The translations under genes were made by a program, and so were the position numbers. Below are positions 56,371 through 64,000 of a stretch of 64,000 nt of DNA, piece after piece. The notes below the pieces were generated by a model. That model was given only the letters and a program-made list of their open reading frames with translations. It did not search any database and had not been told where the DNA came from. The first letter of the stretch is position 1. Each line of letters begins with the position of its first letter. The DNA comes from [Muricauda] lutisoli (nom. illeg.) (GTDB taxonomy: Bacteria > Bacteroidota > Bacteroidia > Flavobacteriales > Flavobacteriaceae), in assembly GCF_017313105.1 (NCBI RefSeq), contig NZ_JAFLND010000004.1:62001-126000 (forward strand), written 5' to 3'.

Positions 56371-58407
56371 ATGGGGAAAACCTTGGATAATGTATACAAA
56401 CATCAATCACTGGTCTACAAGTATTTCCTGTATGTGGTATCGGTAGCCCTGATTGTATTTTTTTTCCCAAAGGGAGGCAAATTTAAATATGAGTTTCAAA
56501 AGGGGAAGCCTTGGCAGTATGAAAATTTATATGCGCCTATAGATTTTTCGATAAAAAAGACCCAAGAGGAGATTCAAGAGGAGCAATCCTCGATCCGAAC
56601 CAATAAAACAGATTACTACACTTTTAATGCTTCGCTCGTTTCCGATGTGAAAAATGAGGTTTTGGAAGAATTGAACATCGTTTTCCAATCAGGAGACTTT
56701 TCTTCATCGGAGCGACAATCCCTCAGAAGTATTTCCGAAGCTGTTATTGATGAGGTCTATGTGCATGGTATTTTTCAAAATTTGCCCCAATCAGAATCCA
56801 CGGTCGTAGTGCGGAACAACGAGGCGCAACCCATTGCTCCGAGCGATTATTTGAGTCTTGAACAAGCAAAAAAAAATATTACAGAGCTTTTGTCGGATGC
56901 AAATGTTGATGGTTCGGTACGTCTTCAGTCTATTATCAAAAATAGTCTTAAGGCCAATCTTTTTTATGATGAGGTACTTACGGAAAGTGCGTTGAACGAT
57001 GAGCTCTCCAAAATTTCATATACCCGGGGTGAGGTGGACCAAGGCAAACTGATTATTGCCAAGGGGGAAATTGTGGAGAACGAAGATTTTAAAGTATTGA
57101 ACTCCCTCAAAGATGAATATGAGTCGGAACTATGGATGGGGAGCAACTACTATTTTATTTTATTGGGATACACCATTTTGGTGGCTTTGGTGCTCATAAT
57201 GCTGTTTTTGTTTTTGAAAAGATACAGGAACGAGATTTTTCAGAACAACAACAAGGTCACTTTTATTTTCTTCAATATTTTATTGATGGTCATTGCCACC
57301 ACCCTTATGGTAAAACACTACGAAAGTTATATTTATATGGTTCCGTTGTGTATTCTTCCATTGATATTGAAAAACTTTTTTGATGCACGATTGGGATTAT
57401 TTGTGCATGTGTTAACGGTATTGATTCTTGGTTTTATAGTGCCCAATAGTTTTGAATATATCTTTTTACAGATCATTGCGGGTATAGTTACAATTTTAAC
57501 GGCTTCAGAACTGTATAAGAGAGCAAATCTCTTTATTTCCGTAGGACAGATTACGTTGATATATATCGTGGGTTATTTTGCCTTCCACGCCATTCATGAA
57601 GGTAATTTGGAAAACATTGAATGGATTTTGTTCGGTGTATTTGTTTTGAACGGCCTGTTGACCCTTTTTGCCCAACCGCTGATTTATATGTTCGAAAAAA
57701 TCTTTGGACTTGTCTCTGATGTGTCCTTGTTGGAACTGTCCGACACAAATTCCAAATTGCTCAAAGAACTTTCGGATAAAGCGCCAGGAACATTTCATCA
57801 TTCCTTGCAAGTTGCCAACCTTGCGGAGGCTGCAGCCAATGAAATAGGAGCGAATGCCATGCTGGTCAGGGTAGGGGCATTGTACCACGATATTGGTAAA
57901 ATGGAGAACCCGACTTATTTTACGGAAAATCAAATAACCAGTGTTAACCCTCATGATGACCTTCCGCCAAAAGAGAGTGCTAAAATCATCATAGACCATG
58001 TTATCCACGGTATTGAGATAGCCAGAAAAAATAATTTACCTGATCGTGTAATCGATTTTATCAGAACTCACCATGGAACAACCACCGTCTATTATTTCTA
58101 TAAAAAACAACAAGAGTTGGATCAAGAGACGGATGTGGAGGACTTTAAGTATCCTGGCCCAATACCTTTTTCCAAAGAAACTGCAATTTTAATGATGTCG
58201 GATGCTGTTGAGGCTGCCTCCAAGAGTTTGAAGAACCCTACATTTACCATCATTGACGAGTTCGTCGAGAAGATAGTAAAAGGGCAAATGCAGGCCAACC
58301 AGTATTTAAATGCCAATATTACGCTCAAGGAAATAGAAATGGTTAAAAAAGTACTTAAGCAAAAGCTCACTAACATCTATCATTTAAGGGTGGAATATCC
58401 TGAATAG
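56371..58407 (+). CDS. PgpH-like 7TM-HD phosphodiesterase (c-di-AMP turnover)
   Basis: 678-residue membrane enzyme. A first hydrophobic helix (about 17-34) and a large external 7TMR-HD domain (to about 270) are followed by about seven membrane segments (270-450) and a cytoplasmic HD domain. The HD metal ligands appear as GTFHHSLQVANLAEAAANEIGANAMLVRVGALYHDIGKMENPTYF, followed by VIHGIEIARKNN and FIRTHHGTTTVYYFY. In Listeria this architecture degrades cyclic di-AMP. The organism would need a diadenylate cyclase elsewhere. The gene is divergent from the thiolase gene and ends near the tRNA pair. Confidence 0.93.
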   Translation: MGKTLDNVYKHQSLVYKYFLYVVSVALIVFFFPKGGKFKYEFQKGKPWQYENLYAPIDFSIKKTQEEIQEEQSSIRTNKTDYYTFNASLVSDVKNEVLEELNIVFQSGDFSSSERQSLRSISEAVIDEVYVHGIFQNLPQSESTVVVRNNEAQPIAPSDYLSLEQAKKNITELLSDANVDGSVRLQSIIKNSLKANLFYDEVLTESALNDELSKISYTRGEVDQGKLIIAKGEIVENEDFKVLNSLKDEYESELWMGSNYYFILLGYTILVALVLIMLFLFLKRYRNEIFQNNNKVTFIFFNILLMVIATTLMVKHYESYIYMVPLCILPLILKNFFDARLGLFVHVLTVLILGFIVPNSFEYIFLQIIAGIVTILTASELYKRANLFISVGQITLIYIVGYFAFHAIHEGNLENIEWILFGVFVLNGLLTLFAQPLIYMFEKIFGLVSDVSLLELSDTNSKLLKELSDKAPGTFHHSLQVANLAEAAANEIGANAMLVRVGALYHDIGKMENPTYFTENQITSVNPHDDLPPKESAKIIIDHVIHGIEIARKNNLPDRVIDFIRTHHGTTTVYYFYKKQQELDQETDVEDFKYPGPIPFSKETAILMMSDAVEAASKSLKNPTFTIIDEFVEKIVKGQMQANQYLNANITLKEIEMVKKVLKQKLTNIYHLRVEYPE

Positions 58408-58448
58408 CAGAGGAGTGATAAAAGTTCCGATAAAAAAATGAAAAAATA

Positions 58449-58480
58449 GTTGCGATCTTACATCTGAAAAGGTACATTTG
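58449..58480 (+). promoter_or_regulatory. Promoter of the tRNA-Ser/tRNA-Pro unit
   Basis: TACATTTG (58473-58480) is a perfect -7, and GTTG (58449-58452) lies 20 nt upstream as a 3/4 -33. The predicted start is about 35 nt before tRNA-Ser. Confidence 0.65.
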
Positions 58481-58520
58481 CATCCGCATTTTTAGAGTGC
58501 ACGTTCTTAAGAATTTAATA

Positions 58521-58604
58521 GGAGAGGTGCCGGAGTGGTAACGGAGCAGATTGCTAATCTGTCAGCGCGTAAGTGCTGCCCGGGTTCGAGTCCCGGTCTC
58601 TCCG
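58521..58604 (+). tRNA. tRNA-Ser (anticodon GCU)
   Basis: A cloverleaf can be drawn: acceptor arm GGAGAGG/TCTCTCC, D-arm, anticodon arm CAGATTGCTAATCTG with anticodon GCT, a long variable arm and T-arm CCGGGTTCGAGTCCCGG. The discriminator is G at 58604. CCA is not encoded. The variable arm marks it as a class II tRNA. Confidence 0.95.
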
Positions 58605-58621
58605 CTTTTTCCAACATACTT

Positions 58622-58696
58622 CGGGGTGTAGCGTAGCCCGGTTATCGCGCCTGCTTTGGGAGCAGGAGGTCGCAGGTTCGAATCCTGCCACCCCGA
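58622..58696 (+). tRNA. tRNA-Pro (anticodon UGG)
   Basis: Acceptor CGGGGTG/CACCCCG, anticodon arm CCTGC-TTTGGGA-GCAGG with anticodon TGG, and T-arm GCAGGTTCGAATCCTGC. The discriminator is A and CCA is not encoded. It lies 17 nt after tRNA-Ser in the same transcript. Confidence 0.95.
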
Positions 58697-59019
58697 CTTG
58701 AAAAACGTTTCATTTGATAATAAATGAGAATGTAAATTATTAAAAACCAGAAAATATTAATTTTCTGGTTTTTTTTTTGCCCAAATTTAACCAAGGATAA
58801 AGGTTTTCTTTAGGGTGTCCTGTTTTTATCCAATATCGTCAGACTTCGCGTCAATAGTGGGATTCAGTGGTTAGGTTCTAATCGGTTCTGGATTTAAACC
58901 AAAGAACACCCAGTAGCAGTCTTGTTTCATTTTTTTTGGGACAATAAAACCATGAGAATTTTTCAAAAGTAGGCGAGAACAAGCAATTACTTATAGCGAT
59001 TTACGGTAAATGTTTAATC
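58697..59019. other. Intergenic region with a terminator, no gene visible
   Basis: Between tRNA-Pro and the PD40 gene. The first part holds the terminator at 58742-58778. The remaining 240 nt are AT-rich; the only structure I see is a short complementary pair (GGGTGT near 58815 and ACACCC near 58907). I find no ORF with protein-like character, no integrase and no repeat of the tRNA 3' ends. Confidence 0.6.
58742..58778 (+). terminator. Rho-independent terminator after the tRNA pair
   Basis: AAAAACCAGAAAA (58742-58754) and TTTTCTGGTTTTT (58761-58773) form a 13-bp stem with a 6-nt loop, followed by a long T-run. Confidence 0.9.
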
Positions 59020-59943
59020 CTATTTTGTATTGAAGAGTACATCAGCTTTCACCCAATAAACTTCACCTTTTTCAACACCTGCCCATCCTTTTTTTTCAGG
59101 CTTGTTAAATCTTCTGGAGTAGATAAAATATTTTCCATCAGAGGACATGTATGGACAATAATAGTGCCAGTTGCTTTCATATTTTAATGGAACTTCTTTC
59201 GGTTTTGTCCATTCACCATTATCATTGAAAGTTATTTGAAATTTACCATGTCCATTAGTAATTGCATACCGTTCATCCGGTGAAACATAAGTTATTAGTT
59301 CGTTTTTCTCTGTTTTAGTAGGTATTAAAACAGGCGCTTCAAATTTTTCATTTCCTAAATATTGTGCACGATATGTATGCATTCCTCCTTCATCACTTGG
59401 TCTATTTGAACGAAAATATAGACTCCCATCCGCCGTAACAACAGGATAGGTTTCTACATATTCGGAGGAAACTGAAAAATCCACTTTAGTAGCTAATTCC
59501 CACTTACCATCCACTTTTTTACTCATATAAATGTCTGGGGGTATTGTGTAAAGTTCTTTTCGAGTAACATCATTTTTGTGAAGCTTTGGGTCTACACCAA
59601 GAAAATACATTGTCTTTCCATCTTTGGTAATTGTGGGGTCACAAGCAACTGAAACCAAAACATTATGGTCATACATTTTAATGGGTTTAATGTTGGACCA
59701 CTTACCATTGATCAGTTCAGAATGATGAATAACGAAGCTGTTATCTACAATTCTTGAAAAGAACATTTCTGTATGGTCATAGTTAAAAACTACATTAAGT
59801 TCGATATTATCGGTATTAACAATTGATGGTGCAAATAACTTAGGAATTGAAGAAGGAGGGTCTTGGTCGAAATATGAAATCGAGTAGTTTTTGCAACCAA
59901 AAAACAGTGCGATAATTAAGCAAATGGATAAAAGTTTATTCAT
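59020..59943 (-). CDS. PD40 beta-propeller lipoprotein, family member 1
   Basis: 307 residues with a lipobox (CLIIALFFGC, Cys17). The mature part has the repeated 'xDGKxxYFxS' turns of WD40-like (PD40) beta-propellers, e.g. TKDGKTMYFLG, TADGSLYFRSNR, SSDGKYFIYSRR. A shared family opening, FAPSIVNTDNIELNVVFNYDHTEMFFSR (about 37-65), is also found in the two other members at 60481 and 61410. The function is unknown; the fold and anchoring suggest sensing or binding at the cell surface. The ATG overlaps the stop of the GNAT gene by 4 nt (ATGA). Confidence 0.85.
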   Translation of the reverse strand: MNKLLSICLIIALFFGCKNYSISYFDQDPPSSIPKLFAPSIVNTDNIELNVVFNYDHTEMFFSRIVDNSFVIHHSELINGKWSNIKPIKMYDHNVLVSVACDPTITKDGKTMYFLGVDPKLHKNDVTRKELYTIPPDIYMSKKVDGKWELATKVDFSVSSEYVETYPVVTADGSLYFRSNRPSDEGGMHTYRAQYLGNEKFEAPVLIPTKTEKNELITYVSPDERYAITNGHGKFQITFNDNGEWTKPKEVPLKYESNWHYYCPYMSSDGKYFIYSRRFNKPEKKGWAGVEKGEVYWVKADVLFNTK

Positions 59944-60404
59944 TGTTGAAAATGTATTTTCATTCCTTGGTGAGAGGCCCTAAAACCCAAATTTTCATAA
60001 AAACGGATAGCATCTGGACGTTTTTTATCGGTGGTTAATTGAAGGAGGTGGGCACCGCGTTCTTTTGCTCTTTCAATGGCCCATTCGAACATCTTGGTGC
60101 CCATTCCTGAGCCCCGCTGATTTTTGTGAATTCGAACTGCTTCAATTTGTGCCCTGATCCCGCCTCGATATGTCAAGTACTGTATGAATGATAATTGTAA
60201 AGTCCCTATAATTTCCGAGTTGTCGTTTTCAACCATAATGAGCTCTTGATTAGTATCCTTGTTTATGTTTTCAAAAGCAGTATAGTACTCTTCTGGTAAG
60301 GGTATTTGGAAATTCTCCCTGGTTTTCCCCAATGCGTCATCGGCGATCATTTCCACAATTGCCAAAACATCTTTTTGGGTTGCTCTTCTAAATTTCATTT
60401 TCAT
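59940..60404 (-). CDS. GNAT family N-acetyltransferase
   Basis: 154 residues with the GNAT fold: motif A (RIHKNQRGSGMGTKMFEWAIERAKERGAHLLQLTTDKKRPDAIRFYENLGF, about 90-142) holds the acetyl-CoA loop RGSGMG. No substrate can be told from sequence. It sits inside the PD40 cluster and overlaps the following PD40 gene by 4 nt, so it is translationally coupled to it. It is probably cytoplasmic, unlike its neighbours. Confidence 0.92.
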   Translation of the reverse strand: MKMKFRRATQKDVLAIVEMIADDALGKTRENFQIPLPEEYYTAFENINKDTNQELIMVENDNSEIIGTLQLSFIQYLTYRGGIRAQIEAVRIHKNQRGSGMGTKMFEWAIERAKERGAHLLQLTTDKKRPDAIRFYENLGFRASHQGMKIHFQQ

Positions 60405-60480
60405 TTAATCCTTATTTAATTTGTTTGATAATTATTGACCAACACCCAATTACTTCCAAATTTAAAGTCATTGTCCTTAT

Positions 60481-61404
60481 CTAGAGATTGGTAGGTTTTA
60501 ACTCTTGAATGACTTCTGCACTCACCCAATATATGTTGGAAAGGTCACCATTTTCGTTGTACCTGCTAAAAAACAGATACTTGCCATCCGGCGAAATACT
60601 GGGACATGTTTCATTGAAATCGGAATTCACCGCATTTCCAAGATTGATCGGTTTGGACCAGGTTCCATTTTTCTTTTTGAAACTGACATAAATATCCCTG
60701 TCCCTTGTTTTGTCATTTTCCTTTGGGGCATCTACCAGAATAAAATCTTGTTTTGGTGAAATAAAACCATGGATGCCAAATTCGATTTCTACTTCACGTA
60801 CTTCTTCATACTTGCCATTTTTATAGGGTGAATAGCACATTTTTCTTTTCGAAATACTCGTGTAGTAAAGATCTCCGTTCAGTGCTGTGTTGGGATAAAA
60901 AACAATATCGTTATTGATGGGTGAATCGAGTTTATCCGCTTTGGCCCAAACATTTTCCAAACGTTTGGTAAACCAAATCTTCTCATCTGAAAAAATGGAA
61001 TCATATGCGGCAAAAAACAGTCCATTGCCAGAAGTGTCAACAAATGCTTCAAATTCATTTTTTTTCTTTCCTTTTGTGAGCTGCAATGGTTCAGGATTCG
61101 TCCATTTCTTGCCATCGAGTCCTGAGTAATAGACCTTCTGATTTTCGCCTTCTTTTTCGCCCGTAAAATACATTTCGCTTAAATCGGGAGAGAAGGAAAC
61201 TGCATATTCATACCTGCCGGTCACCGACACTATACCCGGTGCAAAAATTTTGGCGACCCTGCCAGGGGGATGTTGTCCAAAATAAGTTACGACTTGATCA
61301 TTCTGATCATTTTTATTCTGCCCAATAGTAACACAAGAGAGAAAAACCAGCGCCAATAGTAATGCAGGTGCTATGTAAACTTTATTTCCCAATTCTTTAT
61401 TCAT
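60481..61404 (-). CDS. PD40 beta-propeller lipoprotein, family member 2
   Basis: 307 residues from the ATG at 61404 (the open frame extends to a TTG at 61413). Lipobox LVFLSC. PD40-type turns occur, e.g. ISPDGKYLFFSRYNENGDLSNIYWV near the end, and the family opening RVAKIFAPGIVSVTGRYEYAVSFSPDLSEMYFTG lies near residues 50-80. Function unknown. It follows the larger PD40-TolB gene by 5 nt on the same strand. Confidence 0.85.
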   Translation of the reverse strand: MNKELGNKVYIAPALLLALVFLSCVTIGQNKNDQNDQVVTYFGQHPPGRVAKIFAPGIVSVTGRYEYAVSFSPDLSEMYFTGEKEGENQKVYYSGLDGKKWTNPEPLQLTKGKKKNEFEAFVDTSGNGLFFAAYDSIFSDEKIWFTKRLENVWAKADKLDSPINNDIVFYPNTALNGDLYYTSISKRKMCYSPYKNGKYEEVREVEIEFGIHGFISPKQDFILVDAPKENDKTRDRDIYVSFKKKNGTWSKPINLGNAVNSDFNETCPSISPDGKYLFFSRYNENGDLSNIYWVSAEVIQELKPTNL

Positions 61405-61409
61405 TGGAA

Positions 61410-63191
61410 TCAATGTACATCAAATAATCTATGCTTAAGCCTTTGGTTAGCTGTTTTCACCCATGAGGATTGTACACTATTGGCAATAATTTTTCTTATC
61501 GAGGAACCATCCATATTCATACTATAAATATCCCAGTCACCATCGTTGTTCGTTTTTGATCCAAAAATGATCTGAGAACCATCAGGCGACCAGCATGGAT
61601 ACCAATCATCAACATCATTATTTGTTAATCTTTTTTGATTGGAACCATCTATGTTCATCACATAGATCTCATGATTTCCATCCCTGTCGGACATGAAGGT
61701 GATTTGCTTGCCATCAGGTGAAACCTCAGGGTGCTGCTCCTCGGCTTCGCTATTTGTCAACTGAATGATGTTACCCCCATCAATATCCGCTATGCTTATA
61801 TTACTTTTGTTATTTTCTGATTCTGAGTGAAAGGCGATTCTACCATCTGGTGCAAAATGTGGACCGCCGCCTCGTAGTGATTTTATTTGAGACTGCTCAC
61901 TTCCATCGGAATTCATGATCCAAATTTCTGGATGCCGGTTATTTTCCGAGTCTTTATATTCCCTTGAAAAAACTATTCTTTTTCCATCGGGCGACCAGGT
62001 TGGGGAGTTATCCCATTTGTATTTTTCATGTGTCAACCTTTTCCAATTGGTTCCATCGCCATTTATGGTATGAATCGACCAGGTTTTTTTATCGTCATAT
62101 TTTGCATAAAAAGCGAGGTGTTTTCCGTCTGGGGACCAAGCTAAATAGCCACCTCCACTTTGAGGCGGATTTGTGATCCGAACTTTTGATGTCCCTTCCA
62201 TATCGGTCAGATAAATTTCTCCATCAGACGAATAAGCTCCTACATGGGAAGTGCGTTGCTCAATTCGTTTTTTCAATAGCTCGAAATCTATCCAATGGAT
62301 ATTTCCATATTCTTCATCATCGGAGACAAGACCTCTGTGAAAAAACAAATACTTGCCATCCGGAGAAACACTTGCCGTGAACTCACAAAGTTCCGTATTC
62401 ACCAAAGGCCCTAGGTTTTGGGCTTCTGTCCAGGTACCATTCTTATTGAAACTGATATATAGATCACAGCTACCAAACCCGCTAATGTCACTTTTACCAT
62501 CAAATATGATAAAACTTTCATCGGGAGCAATGTAAGGGTGGGCAATCGACTTAAGTCCTTTTAAGTTCACCTGGGGCCCAAGCTTATGAATACTTTTATA
62601 ATTGCCATCTTCATTGATTGAAGAATAAATTCCTTCATCTTTAAATTCTCCATTTTCATTTATCCAAGAAGTAAAATAGAGATTACCGTTCTCAGCGGAA
62701 GTCAGATACATAGCAGTTTTTTCTATAAAGGGTCCATTTAAAGGAATTGGATTGCTCCAACCGCTCTCTGTTTTCTCACAGTACCATTGGTGCAATCCGG
62801 TCCCTTTTGTAGCATTGGGCAATGGGCGTAAACTTCCAAAATAGAGTCGATCTCCTTGTGGGTTGATGTGTGGTTCAAAATCCCATCCTTCTTCTGCCTT
62901 AAAGAAGGCAACCTCTGGTTCTGACCAGCGACCATGTACCAATCTCACGGTATAGATTTCATTTTCCGCTTCTGGCTTTCTGCGGGTAAAGAACAGTTCG
63001 TCCATTTCAGGATTTAAAGTAATGGCAAACTCAAAAGCATTGGTTGACACAATTCCTGGTGCGAAAATCAAGGCAGAATCAGTCGGGGTCTGATTGCTGA
63101 GCAGGGCAAGATTCGAATTCTTACTTACTTGACAGTAAGCGGTAAAGGCCAGTAGGTATATTATGAGGAGTATTGATTTTGATTGTTTCAT
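61410..63191 (-). CDS. Exported PD40 plus TolB-like fusion protein, family member 3
   Basis: 593 residues from the ATG at 63191 (the open frame begins at a TTG, 63197). A signal peptide (MKQSKSILLIIYLLAFTAYC) is followed by a first half (about 35-305) that is a full copy of the family shared with the proteins at 59020 and 60481 (LIFAPGIVSTNAFEFAITLNPEMDELFFTRRK). A second half (about 315-590) is a TolB-type propeller with repeats such as WSPDGKHLAFYAK, WSPDGKRIVFSRE and VSPDGKQITFMSDRDGNHEIYVMN. It is best read as a fusion of the two modules. Periplasmic or cell-surface location is likely. Confidence 0.85.
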   Translation of the reverse strand: MKQSKSILLIIYLLAFTAYCQVSKNSNLALLSNQTPTDSALIFAPGIVSTNAFEFAITLNPEMDELFFTRRKPEAENEIYTVRLVHGRWSEPEVAFFKAEEGWDFEPHINPQGDRLYFGSLRPLPNATKGTGLHQWYCEKTESGWSNPIPLNGPFIEKTAMYLTSAENGNLYFTSWINENGEFKDEGIYSSINEDGNYKSIHKLGPQVNLKGLKSIAHPYIAPDESFIIFDGKSDISGFGSCDLYISFNKNGTWTEAQNLGPLVNTELCEFTASVSPDGKYLFFHRGLVSDDEEYGNIHWIDFELLKKRIEQRTSHVGAYSSDGEIYLTDMEGTSKVRITNPPQSGGGYLAWSPDGKHLAFYAKYDDKKTWSIHTINGDGTNWKRLTHEKYKWDNSPTWSPDGKRIVFSREYKDSENNRHPEIWIMNSDGSEQSQIKSLRGGGPHFAPDGRIAFHSESENNKSNISIADIDGGNIIQLTNSEAEEQHPEVSPDGKQITFMSDRDGNHEIYVMNIDGSNQKRLTNNDVDDWYPCWSPDGSQIIFGSKTNNDGDWDIYSMNMDGSSIRKIIANSVQSSWVKTANQRLKHRLFDVH

Positions 63192-63227
63192 GTTCAAAGC
63201 TTTAGCTTTTATATTATTCTAAGACAG

Positions 63228-64000
63228 TTACTCTTTGGTAAATATGTAGGCATTGGCCACACCTATTTGTATAAGGGACATTTGACCTGTTTCGGGATTG
63301 AAAATGAATTCAGCACCATTTTCCTCCATGAAAAATTTATGCTTCCCTTTGTATACCAGAGGGTTGGCAGGTGAGTCGTTCAATTGTGAATGGAGTACAC
63401 CATCCTTTTGGGTCACCGTGAATTTACCACCCCCGGTTCCGGTGTAAATCCCCTCATATTTTTCAAGTTCATCGGGCGATATTTCTACTGCGTTGAAGTT
63501 TGGGAGCGAAAAGGGTTCACCAAAATAACATTTGGCCACATCTCTTACCAGACCAGCAAAGTTGTAATCAATGGCATTTGAAGTAAGAGCGATTGCCAAG
63601 CTATCTTCTGGGAAGTAAATCGCATAGGATTTAAAACCTTCAATAATCCCACCATGCCCAAATCCTGATTTGTTCTCCACATTGAACGGCAATATTCCCA
63701 TTCCATGATTATCCTTTATGGTGGTCATCGCTTCAAGACTTTTTTGAGAAACGATCTTTAGATCAAAAAGACCCTCTAGAAATCTTGTCAAATCACCGGA
63801 TGTTGAAACCATGCCGCCAGCACCCATTGCAGTGGAAAGATCGGTTTCAATTTCTTTGATCCACTCGGTCGAGTACGTGTAAGAGTTGGATTCATTGTTG
63901 GCCAGATCTATTTTACTTCCATAGTAGGTGTCTTTTAGGTCAAGTGGCGCACAGATTTTTTCAATCAATAAATCACCGAAAGGCTTTTCATAAACGCTCT
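63228..64000 (-). CDS. Serine hydrolase, beta-lactamase-like, 5' part missing (window edge)
   Basis: The open frame continues to the window end on the minus strand and codes for at least 256 residues; the listed start at 63968 is only a TTG inside the gene. The C-terminal core shows MGAGGMVSTSGDLTRFLEGLF and FGHGGIIEGFKS (HGG box, the third catalytic motif in this class). A separate C-terminal domain of about 90 residues follows (LEKYEGIYTGTGGGKFTVTQKDG). The SxxK motif would lie outside the window. Such enzymes are serine peptidases or esterases, and the substrate is unknown. It lies upstream of, and in the same direction as, the PD40 genes. Confidence 0.88.
   Translation of the reverse strand, partial: SVYEKPFGDLLIEKICAPLDLKDTYYGSKIDLANNESNSYTYSTEWIKEIETDLSTAMGAGGMVSTSGDLTRFLEGLFDLKIVSQKSLEAMTTIKDNHGMGILPFNVENKSGFGHGGIIEGFKSYAIYFPEDSLAIALTSNAIDYNFAGLVRDVAKCYFGEPFSLPNFNAVEISPDELEKYEGIYTGTGGGKFTVTQKDGVLHSQLNDSPANPLVYKGKHKFFMEENGAEFIFNPETGQMSLIQIGVANAYIFTKE

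Noticed and set aside
58521-59019. Integrated element or att site at the tRNA-Pro 3' end
   Set aside because: No integrase and no second copy of the tRNA 3' end in the window; only the position beside the tRNA genes is suggestive.
1-64000. CRISPR arrays, insertion sequences, prophage or secretion-system loci
   Set aside because: No regular repeat-spacer series, no transposase or phage structural gene was seen on either strand.

Overview
The window looks like a chromosomal segment of a marine-type Flavobacteriaceae bacterium (Bacteroidota). It resembles Muricauda/Flagellimonas-like genomes, though the genus is a guess. The evidence is: promoter-like TAnnTTTG (-7) boxes with TTTG-like -33 boxes instead of TTGACA/TATAAT; almost no Shine-Dalgarno motifs; Bacteroidota-restricted families (DUF6090, DUF3822, DUF4097/head-GIN beta-solenoids, DnaX without the zinc module); and moderately AT-rich DNA. 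Most of it is housekeeping sequence with several regulatory and accessory points of interest.

Layout: 1-2.3 kb, 5' part of lpdA, two tandem msrB genes (one cytoplasmic, one lipoprotein) and a collagen-like lipoprotein. 2.4-9.1 kb, glgB, a GH31 alpha-glucosidase, an M48 lipoprotein protease and a UMF1-type MFS transporter. 9.2-12.2 kb, a four-gene minus-strand unit: ECF sigma factor, membrane anti-sigma candidate and two secreted beta-solenoid proteins. 12.4-19.5 kb, lon, cmk and rpsA, with three minus-strand genes inserted between cmk and rpsA. 19.6-25.6 kb, pyrR-pyrB, a STAS-like gene with rnz, pdxH, a SixA-like phosphatase and ppk1. 25.6-30.5 kb, minus-strand miaE, dnaX, rsmD, DUF3822 and a membrane protein, with the RNase P RNA gene (rnpB) on the plus strand. 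30.6-35.8 kb, a RecD-like helicase, DUF4126, then kdsB-HAD-kdnB-like-acyltransferase, which looks like an envelope (Kdo/Kdo8N) cassette. 35.8-40.6 kb, yebC, pterin dehydratase, an epimerase and gcvT (minus), then a secreted aminopeptidase P (plus). 40.6-45.4 kb, thrA-thrB-thrC (minus) preceded by an unannotated threonine-rich leader peptide. 45.5-58.4 kb, nnr, a small conserved gene, clpC, gyrA, a TPR protein, an NlpC/P60 enzyme, a thiolase and a 7TM-HD phosphodiesterase. 58.5-58.7 kb, tRNA-Ser(GCU) and tRNA-Pro(UGG). 59-64 kb, an AT-richer minus-strand cluster of three related beta-propeller (PD40) exported proteins, a GNAT acetyltransferase and a truncated serine hydrolase.

The most noteworthy findings are the 17-residue Thr-rich leader ORF (minus strand, 45290-45343) with its own promoter-like boxes upstream of thrABC, the kdsB/kdnB-like cassette without a visible aminotransferase, the sigma/anti-sigma/beta-solenoid unit, the PD40 cluster beside the tRNA pair, a perfect 18-bp palindrome between glgB and GH31, and an apparent non-AUG (AUA) start for the DUF3822 gene. 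All assignments come from reading the sequence and knowledge of the families; no database search was run.
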